A stretch of DNA of 64,000 nt from CAWAPD01 sp963783865 (GCA_963783865.1 CAWAPD010000003.1:1-64000), one strand, 5' to 3'. Shown: positions 5,725 to 15,083, counted from the stretch's first letter. The notes: generated by a model not told the origin, from the letters alone. Program-made: numbers and translations.

Positions 5725-6471
5725 GTGGACATTCCACGGATCTTCAACATCACTGAAAGCGCTCACCGCATCCACAACCCGTTCACGCCCGAGAAGCTCG
5801 CCACTCTCGGCGACGCGCTGCGTCTGGAAGCGGGGACCCGTGTGCTCGACCTCGGCAGCGGTTCGGGGGAGATGCTGTGCACCTGGGCACGCGACTACGG
5901 CGTCATCGGCACCGGCGTCGACATGAGCCAGTTGTTCACCGAGCAAGCGAGACTGCGCGCTGAAGAACTCGGCGTCGCCGATCAAGTCAAGTTCATCCAT
6001 GGCGATGCTGCCGGCTATGTCTCTGACGAGAAGGCCAGCGTGGCAGCGTGTGTCGGTGCCACCTGGATCGCTGGCGGAGTCGCCGGCACCATCGAGCTCC
6101 TGGCGCGAAGCCTCCGCGCCGGAGGGATCATCCTCATCGGCGAGCCCTACTGGCGGCAGCCACCGCCGACGGAAGAGGTTGCCAAGGGGTGTGGTGCCAA
6201 CTCAATCTCCGACTTCCTCCTGCTTTCAGAACTTCTCGCGTCTTTCGGCCAGCTTGGCTGCGACGTCGTAGAAATGGTTCTGGCCGACCAAGACAGCTGG
6301 GACAGATACGAGGCGGCCAAATGGCTCACCATGCGCCGATGGCTTGAAGCCAATCCCGATGACGAGCTCGCGACAGATGTTCGAGCCAGACTGACCTCGG
6401 AACCCGAGCGCTACGCCGCTTGCACGCGTGAATACCTGGGCTGGGGCGTGTTCGCGTTGATGCCGCGGTGA
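5725..6471 (+). CDS. Class I SAM-dependent methyltransferase (cassette gene)
   Basis: The 248-residue protein shows motif I VLDLGSGSGEML near residue 38, the acidic ribose-binding GTGVDMSQLF near residue 62, a QVKFIHGDAA segment near residue 87 and the post-motif GGIILIGEPYW near residue 130. The substrate is unknown; the closest look is to small-molecule methyltransferases. I chose GTG 5725 (protein beginning with DIPRIFNITESAHRIHNPF) because TAGGGAG at 5708-5714 precedes it and the longer forms from 5665 or 5701 extend into attC site 7. No attC is visible after the stop, so the right end of its cassette is undefined. Confidence 0.85.
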   Translation: MDIPRIFNITESAHRIHNPFTPEKLATLGDALRLEAGTRVLDLGSGSGEMLCTWARDYGVIGTGVDMSQLFTEQARLRAEELGVADQVKFIHGDAAGYVSDEKASVAACVGATWIAGGVAGTIELLARSLRAGGIILIGEPYWRQPPPTEEVAKGCGANSISDFLLLSELLASFGQLGCDVVEMVLADQDSWDRYEAAKWLTMRRWLEANPDDELATDVRARLTSEPERYAACTREYLGWGVFALMPR

Positions 6472-6611
6472 TGCGTTGGCGCATCCGGCGGATCGTCAAC
6501 GCCGAAGGTCTTGAAGTGCAACACCTGACCCTCTGTTCAGACCGCCAACGCGAGATACGGTGAAGCCGCGCGGGTACCGTGCAGGTTCTCATCTCTCGAA
6601 GGACAGGTGTG

Positions 6612-7093
6612 ATGAAGATCGCAAAGAACACGATTTGCCTTTGGTACGACGGGGCGCCGAGGAGGCGGCACGGTTCTACGCCGCTACCTTCCCCGACTCG
6701 TCCGTCGACGCTGTGCACCGCGCACCGGGCGACTATCCGTCCGGAAAGGAAGGCGACGTCCTGACGGTCTCGTTCACCGTGATGGGCATCCCGTGCCTCG
6801 GGCTCAACGGAGGACCTCAGTTCGAGCACAACGAGGCGTTCTCGTTTCAGGTCGCGACCGCCGACCAGGCCGAAACGGATCGCTACTGGGACGCGATCGT
6901 CGGCAACGGCGGCCAGGAGAGCGCCTGCGGCTGGTGCAAGGACAGATGGGGAGTGTCCTGGCAGATCACGCCGCTGGCCTTGACGGAAGCGATCACCGAT
7001 CCCGATCCCGCCGCCGCCAAGCGCGCCTTCGATGCGATGATGCCGATGCGGAAGATCGACATCGCCACGATCGAGGCGGCGCGTCGCGGCTGA
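6612..7093 (+). pseudogene. PhnB-like VOC-family gene broken by one frameshift
   Basis: The first 13 codons from ATG 6612 (MKIAKNTICLWYD) and the region after about 6655 (AEEAARFYAATFPDS onward to 7093) are two parts of one protein in different frames. A single base is missing near 6651-6656; restoring it joins them as WYDG-x-AEEAARFYA. The joined product of about 160 residues matches the PhnB-like 3-demethylubiquinone-methyltransferase-like VOC family, with FTVMGIPCLGLNGGP, a SACGWCKDRWGVSWQ segment and an AMMPMRKIDI tail. Either the gene is dead or the base is a sequencing error. It may be the last cassette of the array, but no attC follows. Confidence 0.75.
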
Positions 7094-7222
7094 GTGGGCG
7101 GCGGTCCAGCGGCGGTCGCGGCCGACGGCCCGCTGCGCGGTCTGCTGAGCAGGCGCAGGCCTCACGGTTAGCCGGCGGCTCCGCGCCGGGTATCATCCCC
7201 CGTCTACCGGGAGGGGTGAGCC

Positions 7223-8113
7223 ATGGGGCGTCCACGTGAGGTCGAATCGGTCGTCGTTCCGCAACCGGTGATCGAAGGGGCCGGCGTGCACCTGATCCGC
7301 AGTATCGCCACCCCGACGCTCGACTACCTCGACCCCTTCCTGCTGCTCGACAACTTCGAGTCCGACGACCCGCGCGACTACATCGCCGGGTTCCCCATGC
7401 ACCCGCACCGTGGCATCGAGACCGTCACCTACATGCTGGCCGGCGAGGTCGACCACAAGGACACGCTGGGCAACGCCGGCCAGATCGGCGCCGGCGACGT
7501 GCAGTGGATGACCGCCGGCGGCGGCATCATGCACGAGGAGATGCCGCGGCCCGACGCGGCCGGCAAGATGGGCGGCTTCCAGCTCTGGGTCAACATGCCG
7601 GCCAAGCTCAAGCTGTCGCAGCCCCGCTACCAGGACGTGGCGGCGACGACGATCCCGGTGGCCGAGCGCCCCGACGGCACGCGGATCCGTGTCGTCGCCG
7701 GCGCCGTCGACGGCGTGCGCGGGCCCGTCACCGAGATCTACGCCGACCCCGAGTACCTCGACGTCGACCTGTCGCCCGGCGCCGACTTCGTCCAGGCGAT
7801 CCCGGCCGGCCACACCGCCTTCGCCTACGTGTTCCGCGGCGAAGCCGAGTTCGGGGTGGCCGCCGACCTGGGCTATCGCGGCGAGCTCGACGGCGTGCTG
7901 GTGCCGGCGCCGCGGCTCGTGATCTTCGGCGACGGCGACGAGGTGCGCGTCAAGGCCGGCGACGCGCGGGCGCGGTTCCTGCTCGTCTCGGGTGCGCCGC
8001 TGGGCGAGCAGATCGCCCGCTACGGGCCGTTCGTGATGAACACCCGCGAGGAAATCATGCAGGCCCTGCAGGACCTGCACGACGGCACCTTCGTGTACGG
8101 GTCGAAGGACTGA
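7223..8113 (+). CDS. Pirin-family bicupin
   Basis: The 296-residue protein is a complete pirin. The N-terminal cupin has the metal-binding set His60 and His62 in MHPHRGIET, His104 and Glu106 in GGGIMHEEMP, and the pirin signature DPFLLLDNFESDDP near residue 40. A second cupin follows from about residue 165. Bacterial pirins bind iron and include quercetin 2,3-dioxygenases and redox-sensing regulators; which applies cannot be told here. GAGGGG before ATG 7223 is a fair ribosome site. It is the first gene after the lower-GC cassette region and has the very high GC of the chromosome. The gap at 7094-7222 shows no gene. Confidence 0.9.
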   Translation: MGRPREVESVVVPQPVIEGAGVHLIRSIATPTLDYLDPFLLLDNFESDDPRDYIAGFPMHPHRGIETVTYMLAGEVDHKDTLGNAGQIGAGDVQWMTAGGGIMHEEMPRPDAAGKMGGFQLWVNMPAKLKLSQPRYQDVAATTIPVAERPDGTRIRVVAGAVDGVRGPVTEIYADPEYLDVDLSPGADFVQAIPAGHTAFAYVFRGEAEFGVAADLGYRGELDGVLVPAPRLVIFGDGDEVRVKAGDARARFLLVSGAPLGEQIARYGPFVMNTREEIMQALQDLHDGTFVYGSKD

Positions 8114-8118
8114 GAAGG

Positions 8119-8166
8119 GACGCGGAGGGGCGGGGTGCGGCGCACGCCACCCCGCCCCTCCGCGTC
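8119..8166. terminator. Bidirectional terminator between convergent genes
   Basis: A 19-bp perfect inverted repeat, GACGCGGAGGGGCGGGGTG at 8119-8137 with its complement at 8148-8166, has a 10-base loop. It lies between the pirin gene and the convergent membrane-protein gene, whose stop codon (8165-8167) overlaps the right arm. Confidence 0.8.
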
Positions 8167-8644
8167 ACCCGGCTCGCCTCGAGCCCCCGGGCCTCCACAA
8201 GACCAGCGCCGTGCCCGCGGCGATCAGCGCCAGCGACACGGCCACCGGCTGCCAGACCGGCGCCCACCACTCCGAGGGGATCAGGAACAGCAGGTCCCGC
8301 GTGCCCGGCGACGAGGGCCAGCTCAGCAGCGCGTAGAGCCAGACGTAGTAGAAGACGTCCCACACGCCGAAGGCCACCAGGAAGCAGCCGATGCGCGCGC
8401 GCCAGCCGCGTCCGGCCAGCCACGCCACTGCGAGCAGGCAGACGATCGTCGCCGCCTCGCGCGCCTGCTCGTGCCACAGGTAGGCGTGCGGGAAGTGGAA
8501 GTGGCCGGACGCGATGGTCAGCTGGTACTGCAGCGCGAACAGCCTGCGCAGATAGGAGACGATGGTCGCCTCGACGAAGGCGAAGGCGATCGCGAAGACG
8601 GCGACGGCGAGGAGGCGGGGCCAGGGGCGGCCGGCCGCCCTCAC
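8165..8644 (-). CDS. Small four-helix membrane protein, unknown function
   Basis: The 159-residue protein has about four membrane segments (AVAVFAIAFAFVEATIVSYL; TIVCLLAVAWLAG; CFLVAFGVWDVFYYVWLYALL; VAVSLALIAAGTALVLW) and a conserved-looking FHFPHAYLWHEQAREAAT loop with three His. I do not recognise the family. The GTG start at 8644-8642 overlaps the stop of the upstream nuclease gene (GTGA), so the two form an operon. The frame continues open far upstream in the shadow of that gene, so the start rests on the overlap. Confidence 0.7.
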   Translation of the reverse strand: MRAAGRPWPRLLAVAVFAIAFAFVEATIVSYLRRLFALQYQLTIASGHFHFPHAYLWHEQAREAATIVCLLAVAWLAGRGWRARIGCFLVAFGVWDVFYYVWLYALLSWPSSPGTRDLLFLIPSEWWAPVWQPVAVSLALIAAGTALVLWRPGGSRRAG

Positions 8645-9433
8645 GGCCCCGCCTCCTCGCCGTCCGTCGCCGCCCGTCCGGACGTCAGCTCGAGGTCGGC
8701 GACCACCGGCCAGTGGTCCGAGGGCAGGCGTCCGCCGACCCGCTCCTGGACGATCCGCGCGTCGCGCACCGTCCACTCCCGCGTGACGAGGACGTGGTCG
8801 ATGCGCGTGCCGTCGACGGCGCCGTCGAACGTGTGATGGGTGGCGACGCCGGGACCGGCGGCCGGCAGGCCGCCGAGGGCGTCGCCCAGCCCTCCTTCGA
8901 GCAGGGCGCGCAGCGCCGGGTCGGCGACCGTCGCGTTGAGGTCGCCGAGCACGATCCAGGGCAGGCCGGGCTCGAGCCAGTCGAGGATGAGGGCCGCGCT
9001 GCGCTCGACCTCGAGGGGTGACGACCCCCAGTGGGTGTCGACCACGCCGAAGGCGGCGTCGGTCACCAGGTCGGTGAACCGGACCAGCGTCGCGACCCGC
9101 GGCAGGTCGCCCCACGTGCGCGAGCCGGGCACGGTCGGTGTGGCGGACAGCCAGCGCGTCTCGGCGCGGTCGAGACGCAGGCGCGAGGTCCGGTAGAGGA
9201 TCGTGCAGCACTCGCTCGCCGCGGCCGTCGTCGCGGCCGGCGCCGCCGGCGGCGTAGCAGCCCAGGCGGCGCAGCAGGTAGCGCTGCTGGAAGCCGTACA
9301 CCTCCTGCAGGCCGGCGATGTCGGGGTCGAGGCGCGCCACGGCGTCCGCCGTGGCGCGCCTCCTCAGCCACCACAGGTCGCGCCCGTCGAGCCCGAGCCC
9401 GTTGCGCACGTTGAAGCTGACCACCCGGAGCAT
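8641..9433 (-). pseudogene. Endonuclease/exonuclease/phosphatase-family gene with one frameshift
   Basis: The gene starts at ATG 9433 (MLRVVSFNVRNGLGL...) and shows the EEP-family metal site LDPDIAGLQEVYGFQQRY near residue 37. Near 9207-9219 the frame breaks: a +1 or -2 change is needed to continue into the frame that ends at 8641, with VVDTHWGSSPLEVERS, WIVLGDLNAT, RIDHVLVTREW and LPSDHWPVVADLEL, all typical of the EEP catalytic half. Joined, the protein is about 263 residues with all catalytic motifs, including GDLN and the final SDHWP. It is either a recent frameshift or a sequence error. The downstream membrane gene overlaps by four bases. Confidence 0.75.
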
Positions 9434-9582
9434 GGCGACAGTCTACCGCCGTCGCGACACGCCCCGCGCACGCGGCGCCCGCGACCGCCGCCGCACCGGC
9501 ACGGCCCGCGTCCGGCGGACGGTCACCGCACCCTCTGGTAGACTTCAGCGCACCTTTCTCGCGCTCGAGGACGAGGCCACCC

Positions 9583-11736
9583 GTGAGCCCAGCGGAAGAA
9601 GACAGCACGACCAGCGGCGCGCCCAACGGCAGGAGCCACCTGCTGCAAGACGCGACGGCCCGCCTCGAGGCGCTGCTGGCCCTGACCGACCTCACGCTCG
9701 ACGACCCGGCCGGCGCGCTCCACCGTATGGCCGGCGAGCTGCGCGACCTGATCAACGTCCGGCTCTGCGCCATCTACGTGGTCGACGGCGACGACCTGCG
9801 CACCCTGCACGTGTGCGAGCACGGGGAGTACCTCGTGGGGCTGCCAGAGTTGCGGCCGATCCGGGCGCACGCCTTCGCCGGGGCCGTCCTCGACTCGGGC
9901 AAGCCGCTGGTGGTGCCGGACTACGGCACGCCGCTCTGCCGCTGGGGCCTCGGCGACGAGGAAGGCGACGGGGGGTACGAATCCGCGCTGCTCGTGCCCA
10001 TGGTCGCCGACGAGACGGTCGGCCTGATCGAGCTCTGCGACAGCATCGACCGCGACTACCAGGCCGAGATGGACACAGCCCTGGGCGTGGCCCGCATCGG
10101 GGCGCGCGCCGTGGCCACCCTCGCCGAGCGCGCACGCCTCGAGGCGCGCGAGCGGGCCGCCGCCGAGCTCCTCGAGCTCGGCGGCATCGTCGCTCGCGCC
10201 CACGACCTCTCCGAGCTGGTCAGGCCGATCGCCGAGAACCTGCGCGCCGCGACCGGCGCCGAGGACTGCGACATCTGGCGCAAGGTCGACGACCGCATCG
10301 TCTGCATCGCCAGCGTCGACGGCCGCGGCTGGGACGACGAAGTGATCGGCAGCTCGTTCCACCTCTCCGACTACCCGTCGTACGGCGACGCGGTCGACAG
10401 CGGCGAGGTGCGGGTGATCGCCTCGCGCGACGACCCGCGCATCAGCACCATCGAGCTCGACGCGCTCGAGCGCTGGAACTACCACAGCAACCTGTGCCTG
10501 CCGCTGGTCGTGGGGGACCGCAAGCTCGGCTTCGTCGACCTCTTCGACGTGCGCGCCAGGGACTTCGCCGAGGACCTGGAGTTCGTCGAGACCGTCGGCC
10601 GCATGCTCGCCGGGGCGATCGACAGGGCGCTGCTGGTCGAGGAGCTCGAGCAGACCAACCGCGACCTCGAGGTGCTGCTCGACATGCAGCAGGCGATGAC
10701 CTCGTCGGCCGCCTTCGACGACGCGCTCGGGGTGACGACGCGCAAGGCGGCCGAGGCCCTCGGCACGGCGAACTGCATCATCGAGGAATACGTCCAGGAG
10801 GTCGACTCGCTGATCCCCCGCGCGACCTACGAGCGCCACCCGATCGACGGCTACGACGAGACGGGAGTGCCCAAGCGGCTGGACGCGCACCCGGGGGACC
10901 GGTTGATCCTGCAGAGCTCCATGCCGGTCGTCGAGAGCTTCTCGGACCACAAGGTCGACGCGGCCACCCGGGCCGAGATGGAGCAGTGGGGCGAGAAGTC
11001 CTGCCTGAACATCCCGCTGTCGTTCAAGGGCGAGGTCCTCGGCCTTCTGATCTTCGTCGAGATGGACCGGGAACGGACCTTCGACGACCACGACCTGCAC
11101 CTCGCCAAGGCGATCGGCAAGCAGGCGACGGTCGCCCTGCAGAACGTGCGGCTCTACCGCGAGCTGCGCCGGCGCTCCGACAAGGACGAGCTGACCGGCC
11201 TGGCCAACGCGCGCCGGCTGCGCGAGTCGGTGGTAGCCGAGGTGGCTCGCCACCAGCGCCACGGGCAACCCGTCTCGCTGATCGCGCTCGAGATCGACGA
11301 CGCGCGCAAGGCGGTCGACGAGCTCGGCAGGGAGGGGTCGAACGAGCTCCTGCGCGCGGTCGCCAGCGCGCTGGCCGGGCCGCTTCACGACCACATCGAC
11401 GTGATCGCCCGCACGAGCGGCGGCCGGTTCATGGTCGTGACGCCGTTCGCGTCCCTGCACGGCGACGAGCCCGAGGGCAAGGGCAAGAAGGCCGGTGACG
11501 GCCTGACGCCACACGAGGGCGGCGCCGCCGGCCTGGCCGAGCGGCTGCGCCAGGCCGTCGAGCAGCTCACGAGCGACCTGCACGGCAAGCCGCTGGCGCG
11601 GCGGGCGACCGTGTGCGCCGGCGTGGCGAGCTTCGGCGGGGAGATGCGCGACGCCGACGACCTGCAGCGGGCGGCCGAGAAGGCCCTGCGGGCGGCGCAG
11701 CGCGCCGCCCGCAACTCCATCAGCTGCGCCGAATGA
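9583..11736 (+). CDS. Triple-GAF sensor protein with degenerate GGDEF domain
   Basis: The 717-residue cytosolic protein has three GAF domains (about 20-170, 190-350, 365-530) and a C-terminal GGDEF-like domain (about 545-715). The GGDEF domain keeps the entry motif DELTGLANARRL but has SGGRF in place of the GGDEF signature, and the metal-binding strand reads LIALEIDDARK. Diguanylate cyclase activity is therefore unlikely and a signal-receiving or scaffolding role more likely. GTG 9583 follows GAGGACGAGG; a TAGACT hexamer at 9539-9544 is a possible -10. The 3' end overlaps the convergent deaminase gene by 17 bases. GAF ligands are unknown. Confidence 0.8.
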   Translation: MSPAEEDSTTSGAPNGRSHLLQDATARLEALLALTDLTLDDPAGALHRMAGELRDLINVRLCAIYVVDGDDLRTLHVCEHGEYLVGLPELRPIRAHAFAGAVLDSGKPLVVPDYGTPLCRWGLGDEEGDGGYESALLVPMVADETVGLIELCDSIDRDYQAEMDTALGVARIGARAVATLAERARLEARERAAAELLELGGIVARAHDLSELVRPIAENLRAATGAEDCDIWRKVDDRIVCIASVDGRGWDDEVIGSSFHLSDYPSYGDAVDSGEVRVIASRDDPRISTIELDALERWNYHSNLCLPLVVGDRKLGFVDLFDVRARDFAEDLEFVETVGRMLAGAIDRALLVEELEQTNRDLEVLLDMQQAMTSSAAFDDALGVTTRKAAEALGTANCIIEEYVQEVDSLIPRATYERHPIDGYDETGVPKRLDAHPGDRLILQSSMPVVESFSDHKVDAATRAEMEQWGEKSCLNIPLSFKGEVLGLLIFVEMDRERTFDDHDLHLAKAIGKQATVALQNVRLYRELRRRSDKDELTGLANARRLRESVVAEVARHQRHGQPVSLIALEIDDARKAVDELGREGSNELLRAVASALAGPLHDHIDVIARTSGGRFMVVTPFASLHGDEPEGKGKKAGDGLTPHEGGAAGLAERLRQAVEQLTSDLHGKPLARRATVCAGVASFGGEMRDADDLQRAAEKALRAAQRAARNSISCAE

Positions 11737-12775
11737 CCCCGGCGGCGCGCCGCGCCGCCTCCCAGTCGCACGCCTCCCCGATCGCGCGCAGCCGCGCCTT
11801 GGTCGCCTCGTCGCACAGGGCGCCGTGCACGCCGGCCGCGTAGATCGCTTCGGGGTCGAGGCCCATGCGCATGGCGATCTCGTACTCGCGCCCGAGGTCG
11901 GTGTCGAACAGCACCGGGTCGTCGGTCGAGATCGAGCAAAGCACGCCGGCTTCGTAGAGGGTGGGGAGGGGATGGATGGCCAGCGACGGCACGACGCCGG
12001 TGCGCAGGTTCGACGTCGGCGTGACGTCGCAGACGACGCGCTCGTCCGCCAGCCGGCGGACGAGCGCGTCGTCCTCGACCGCCCGGATGCCGTGGCGTAT
12101 GCGGTCCGCGTGCAGGGCGTCGAGGCAAGCGAGCACCGAGTCCGGGCCGTCCTGCTCGCCGGCGTGCGGCACCGCGCCGAGGCCGGCCTCGCGGGCGGCG
12201 GTGAACCACGCCGCGTACTTGCGGGGGTCGTCCTCGGCGCCGCCGAGGCCCAGGGCGACGACGCCGCGATCGCGGTAGGCGATCGCGGCGCCGGTCACGC
12301 CCTGGCAGAGCTTCTTGGGGAACCCGCGCGTGATCTCCGGGTCCAGCCGCACCTCGACCCCCAGCCGCTCGCGCGCCTCGGCGGCGCCGGCGCAGTAGCC
12401 GTCGAAGACGTCCTCCCAGGCGGCGCCGCGGGCGACCGGCTCGGCCGGCGAGAAGATCCCCTCGATGTAGACACAGCCGTGGCTCTTCGCCTCTCCCGCG
12501 TAGTCGACCACGACCTGGCGGAAGTCGTCGGGGGTCTGCAGCGCCGGCGTGAGCGCGATCCAGCGGCCGATGAACTGGCGGAAGGTGCCGAAGCCGCGGA
12601 TGTAGTCGGCGAGGCCCTGTTCGGTCTTCGCCGGCAGGGTGAACCGGTTGCGGGCGGCGATCTCGAGCAGGCGCGCCGGGCGCACCGTCGCCTCGAAGTG
12701 CACGTGGAGCTCGATCTTGGGGAAGAGTGGTACTGGCGTGTCCGTGGTCGCCTCACCGCCGGCGAGACCGCTCAT
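11720..12775 (-). CDS. Adenosine deaminase-family amidohydrolase
   Basis: The 351-residue protein has the metal and catalytic motifs of the adenosine deaminase superfamily: IELHVHFEATVRP near residue 21 (family usually HxHLxG), VPHAGEQDGP near residue 190 with His and catalytic Glu, RIRHGI near residue 217, and SISTDDPVLFDT near residue 270 with the two acids. It may deaminate adenosine, adenine or another aminopurine; the FEAT variant of the first motif leaves the substrate open. ATG 12775 overlaps the stop of the upstream aminotransferase (ATGA). It is the last gene of the six-gene operon read from 18.7 kb, and its end overlaps the convergent GAF gene. Confidence 0.85.
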   Translation of the reverse strand: MSGLAGGEATTDTPVPLFPKIELHVHFEATVRPARLLEIAARNRFTLPAKTEQGLADYIRGFGTFRQFIGRWIALTPALQTPDDFRQVVVDYAGEAKSHGCVYIEGIFSPAEPVARGAAWEDVFDGYCAGAAEARERLGVEVRLDPEITRGFPKKLCQGVTGAAIAYRDRGVVALGLGGAEDDPRKYAAWFTAAREAGLGAVPHAGEQDGPDSVLACLDALHADRIRHGIRAVEDDALVRRLADERVVCDVTPTSNLRTGVVPSLAIHPLPTLYEAGVLCSISTDDPVLFDTDLGREYEIAMRMGLDPEAIYAAGVHGALCDEATKARLRAIGEACDWEAARRAAGVIRRS

Positions 12776-13956
12776 GCGGGTCTGCCCGCCAGGGCGTCGG
12801 CGACGGCGGCACCCAGGCGCGCCGCGCCCTCGGCGAGCGTCGGCTCGTCGTACCACGTGAAGCAGAGACGCAGCGCGCCGTCGGCGCCGTCCACGCGGCA
12901 GCGTGCCTCGGGGACGAACGACACGCGGCGGGCCTCGGCCGCCGGCAGCAGGGCCGAGGCCGTCAGCCCCTCGGGGAGCATGACCCACACGAAGAAGCCG
13001 CCGCGCGGCGCGACGAGGTCGCAGCCCCGCGGCAGGGACTGCCGCAGGGCGGCGACGAACGCGTCGCGCCGCGCGGCGTATGCGGCTCGCAGGCGGGCGA
13101 CCTGCCCCTCGTAGTGGCCGGCGGCGAGGTAGCGCGCGACCACCTCGGCGGCGAACTGGCTCACGCAGCCGCCGCTCTCGAGCAGCCCGCTGCCGGTGAA
13201 GCGGGCGACGTGGTCGGTCGCGCCGGTCACCCAACCCACGCGCAGGCCGGGCGCCAGCGACTTCGAGAACGACCCGAGCCGCAGCACCGCGCCCGGCGCT
13301 GCCAGGCTCCACAACGAGGCGGGCGACGGCTCGCCGTAGCCCAGCTCGCGGTAGACGTCGTCCTCGACGATCAGCAGGTCGTGGGCGGCCGCCAGCTCGA
13401 CGAGCCGCCGCCGCCTGTCGGCGGCCAGCGACACGCCGGTCGGGTTGTGGTGGGTCGGGATCGTGTAGAGCAGGCGAGGGGGCGGCGCCTGGCCGTCGGC
13501 CAGGCGCCGCCCCAGCGCCTCGACGTCCAGCCCGTCGCCGTCGAACGGCACGCCCTCCAGCCGCACGGGGTGGTCGCGCAGCACGCCGAGCGCCAGGCTG
13601 TAGGTCGGCAGCTCGACCAGCACCGTGTCGCCGGGCTCCGTGAACAGCGAGACCGCCTGGTCGAGGGCCTGCGAGACGCCGCCGGTGATCGCCAGCTCGT
13701 CGTCGCCGGGACGGCGGCCCTCGGTGGCGGCGATGCGCTCGGCGAGCAGGCGACGCAGTTCCGGCGGCCCCTCGTTCGAGCCGTACACGAGAGCCGCGTC
13801 GCCCCCGCCGAGCGCCGCCTGCGCCGCCGCCTTCAGGTCGTCGTAGGGGAAGAGAGCCGGGTCGGGCTCGCCGAAGGCGAGCTCCACGAAGCCCGGCCGA
13901 GCGACCTGCTGACCCGCCGGCGCCGCCGCGTCGGGCGCGCCGTCCATCCCGCTCAC
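12772..13956 (-). CDS. PLP-dependent aminotransferase (fold type I, LysN/MocR-like core)
   Basis: The 394-residue protein is a fold-type I aminotransferase like the catalytic part of MocR regulators or of 2-aminoadipate aminotransferases. ELAFGEPDPALFPY is at the N-terminus, AITGGVSQALDQ near residue 94, PTHHNPTGVSL near residue 170, LLIVEDDVYRELGYG near residue 198, the PLP Lys in RLGSFSKSLAPGLRVGW near residue 235, and the carboxylate-binding Arg in ALRLCFTWYDE near residue 370. There is no winged-helix domain. GTG 13956 overlaps the upstream stop (GTGA) and is preferred over the inner ATG at 13946. The amino acid substrate is unknown. Confidence 0.88.
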   Translation of the reverse strand: MSGMDGAPDAAAPAGQQVARPGFVELAFGEPDPALFPYDDLKAAAQAALGGGDAALVYGSNEGPPELRRLLAERIAATEGRRPGDDELAITGGVSQALDQAVSLFTEPGDTVLVELPTYSLALGVLRDHPVRLEGVPFDGDGLDVEALGRRLADGQAPPPRLLYTIPTHHNPTGVSLAADRRRRLVELAAAHDLLIVEDDVYRELGYGEPSPASLWSLAAPGAVLRLGSFSKSLAPGLRVGWVTGATDHVARFTGSGLLESGGCVSQFAAEVVARYLAAGHYEGQVARLRAAYAARRDAFVAALRQSLPRGCDLVAPRGGFFVWVMLPEGLTASALLPAAEARRVSFVPEARCRVDGADGALRLCFTWYDEPTLAEGAARLGAAVADALAGRPA

Positions 13957-15083
13957 GAGGCCGAGTCGAGGGCCAGGCCGAGCCGGCGCAGGCCCTCGTT
14001 CACGTAGTCGTCGGGCTGCCCGAAGCTGACCCGCAGGTAGCCGTCGAGTCCGAACACGTCGCCCGGGGCGACGAACGTGCTCTGCTCGCGGATCAGCCGC
14101 ATCACGAGGTCGGTCGAGTTCACCGGCTGGCGGTACTTCACGAAGCAGATCGCGGCGGCGTCGGGCGCCGTGACCTCCACGTCGTCGCGGCCGTCGGCCC
14201 AGCGCTGCACGTTCTCGAAGCCGCGCCGCACGTAGCCCCGCGTGCGCTCGATGATCCGCGGTCGCACCTCGGGCGAGAGCGCGATCGTGGCCAGCCGGTT
14301 GGCCGCCACCGTCGTGCAGATCGTCAGGTAGTCCTGCCACGCCCAGGCGCGAGCGATCAGGTCCTCCGGACCCACCATCCAGCCGATGCGCAGGCCTGGC
14401 AGGCCGTATGCCTTGGAGGTGCTGTTGACGGCGATGACGCCGTCGTACTGCCCGTAGAAGGTGGGGGTGGGCTCGTCGGTCACCCGCTCGGCGCCGGCGT
14501 AGACCTCGTCGGCCAGCAGCCAGGCCCCGGCGCCGGCGGCGGCCTCGATCACGGCGCGGCGCTCGTCGTCGGGCATGATGCGGCCGGTCGGGTTGTTGGG
14601 GTTCACCACCGTCACGAGCTTCGTGGCCGGTCCCACGGCGGCGGCCAGGCTCTGGCGGTCGAGGGTCCAGCCGCGCTGGCGGTCGAGCCCGAAGGTCGAC
14701 AGGCGGCGGCCGAGGTTCTGCACGAGCCCCCAGAACTGCTGGTAGTTGGGCTGCATGACGGCGACCTCGTCGCCCGCCTCGGTCACGCTCAGCAGCGTCG
14801 TGAGATTGGCCTGGATGGCGCCCACCGTGACCAGCACGTTCTCGCGCGAGGCCCCGGGGTACAGGGCGGCGATCGCGTCGCGCAGCTCCGGCTGGCCGTT
14901 GGCCTGCGGGTAGTTGTGCTCGACCTCGTCGAGGGCGCGGCGCGCCGCTTCGTCGGGGACGAGGTCGCGGGTGGTCATGGGGTGCACGCCGCTCTCGGAG
15001 AGGTTCCAGCGCACCTGGTTCTCCCAGGTCGCCAGAACGCGCTCGATCTGGAACTCGACGAACCCGGTCGGCAGTGTGGTCAT
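13953..15083 (-). CDS. PLP-dependent aminotransferase class I/II
   Basis: The 376-residue protein is a second fold-type I aminotransferase. It has EHNYPQANGQPELRDAI near residue 53, VTVGAIQANLTTLLS near residue 84, VVNPNNPTGRIMP near residue 160, WLLADEVYAGAER, and the PLP Lys in AVNSTSKAYGLPGLRIGWM near residue 225. It resembles enzymes such as capreomycidine-synthase-like aminotransferases; the substrate is not evident. A GGAG ribosome site precedes ATG 15083, which overlaps the stop of the cyclodeaminase (ATGA). Two non-identical aminotransferases beside a cyclodeaminase suggest handling of a diamino acid or a cyclic imino acid. Confidence 0.87.
   Translation of the reverse strand: MTTLPTGFVEFQIERVLATWENQVRWNLSESGVHPMTTRDLVPDEAARRALDEVEHNYPQANGQPELRDAIAALYPGASRENVLVTVGAIQANLTTLLSVTEAGDEVAVMQPNYQQFWGLVQNLGRRLSTFGLDRQRGWTLDRQSLAAAVGPATKLVTVVNPNNPTGRIMPDDERRAVIEAAAGAGAWLLADEVYAGAERVTDEPTPTFYGQYDGVIAVNSTSKAYGLPGLRIGWMVGPEDLIARAWAWQDYLTICTTVAANRLATIALSPEVRPRIIERTRGYVRRGFENVQRWADGRDDVEVTAPDAAAICFVKYRQPVNSTDLVMRLIREQSTFVAPGDVFGLDGYLRVSFGQPDDYVNEGLRRLGLALDSAS

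Noticed and set aside
6516..6530. GTGCAACACCTGACC as a remnant of a long-type attC right arm
   Set aside because: Shares GTGCAACAC with the sites but has no left arm and no core; too short to claim.
9523..11583. 686-codon open frame on the minus strand
   Set aside because: It is a shadow of the GAF-protein gene in GC-rich sequence; its product has biased composition (His, Asp, Arg, Val) and no domain pattern.
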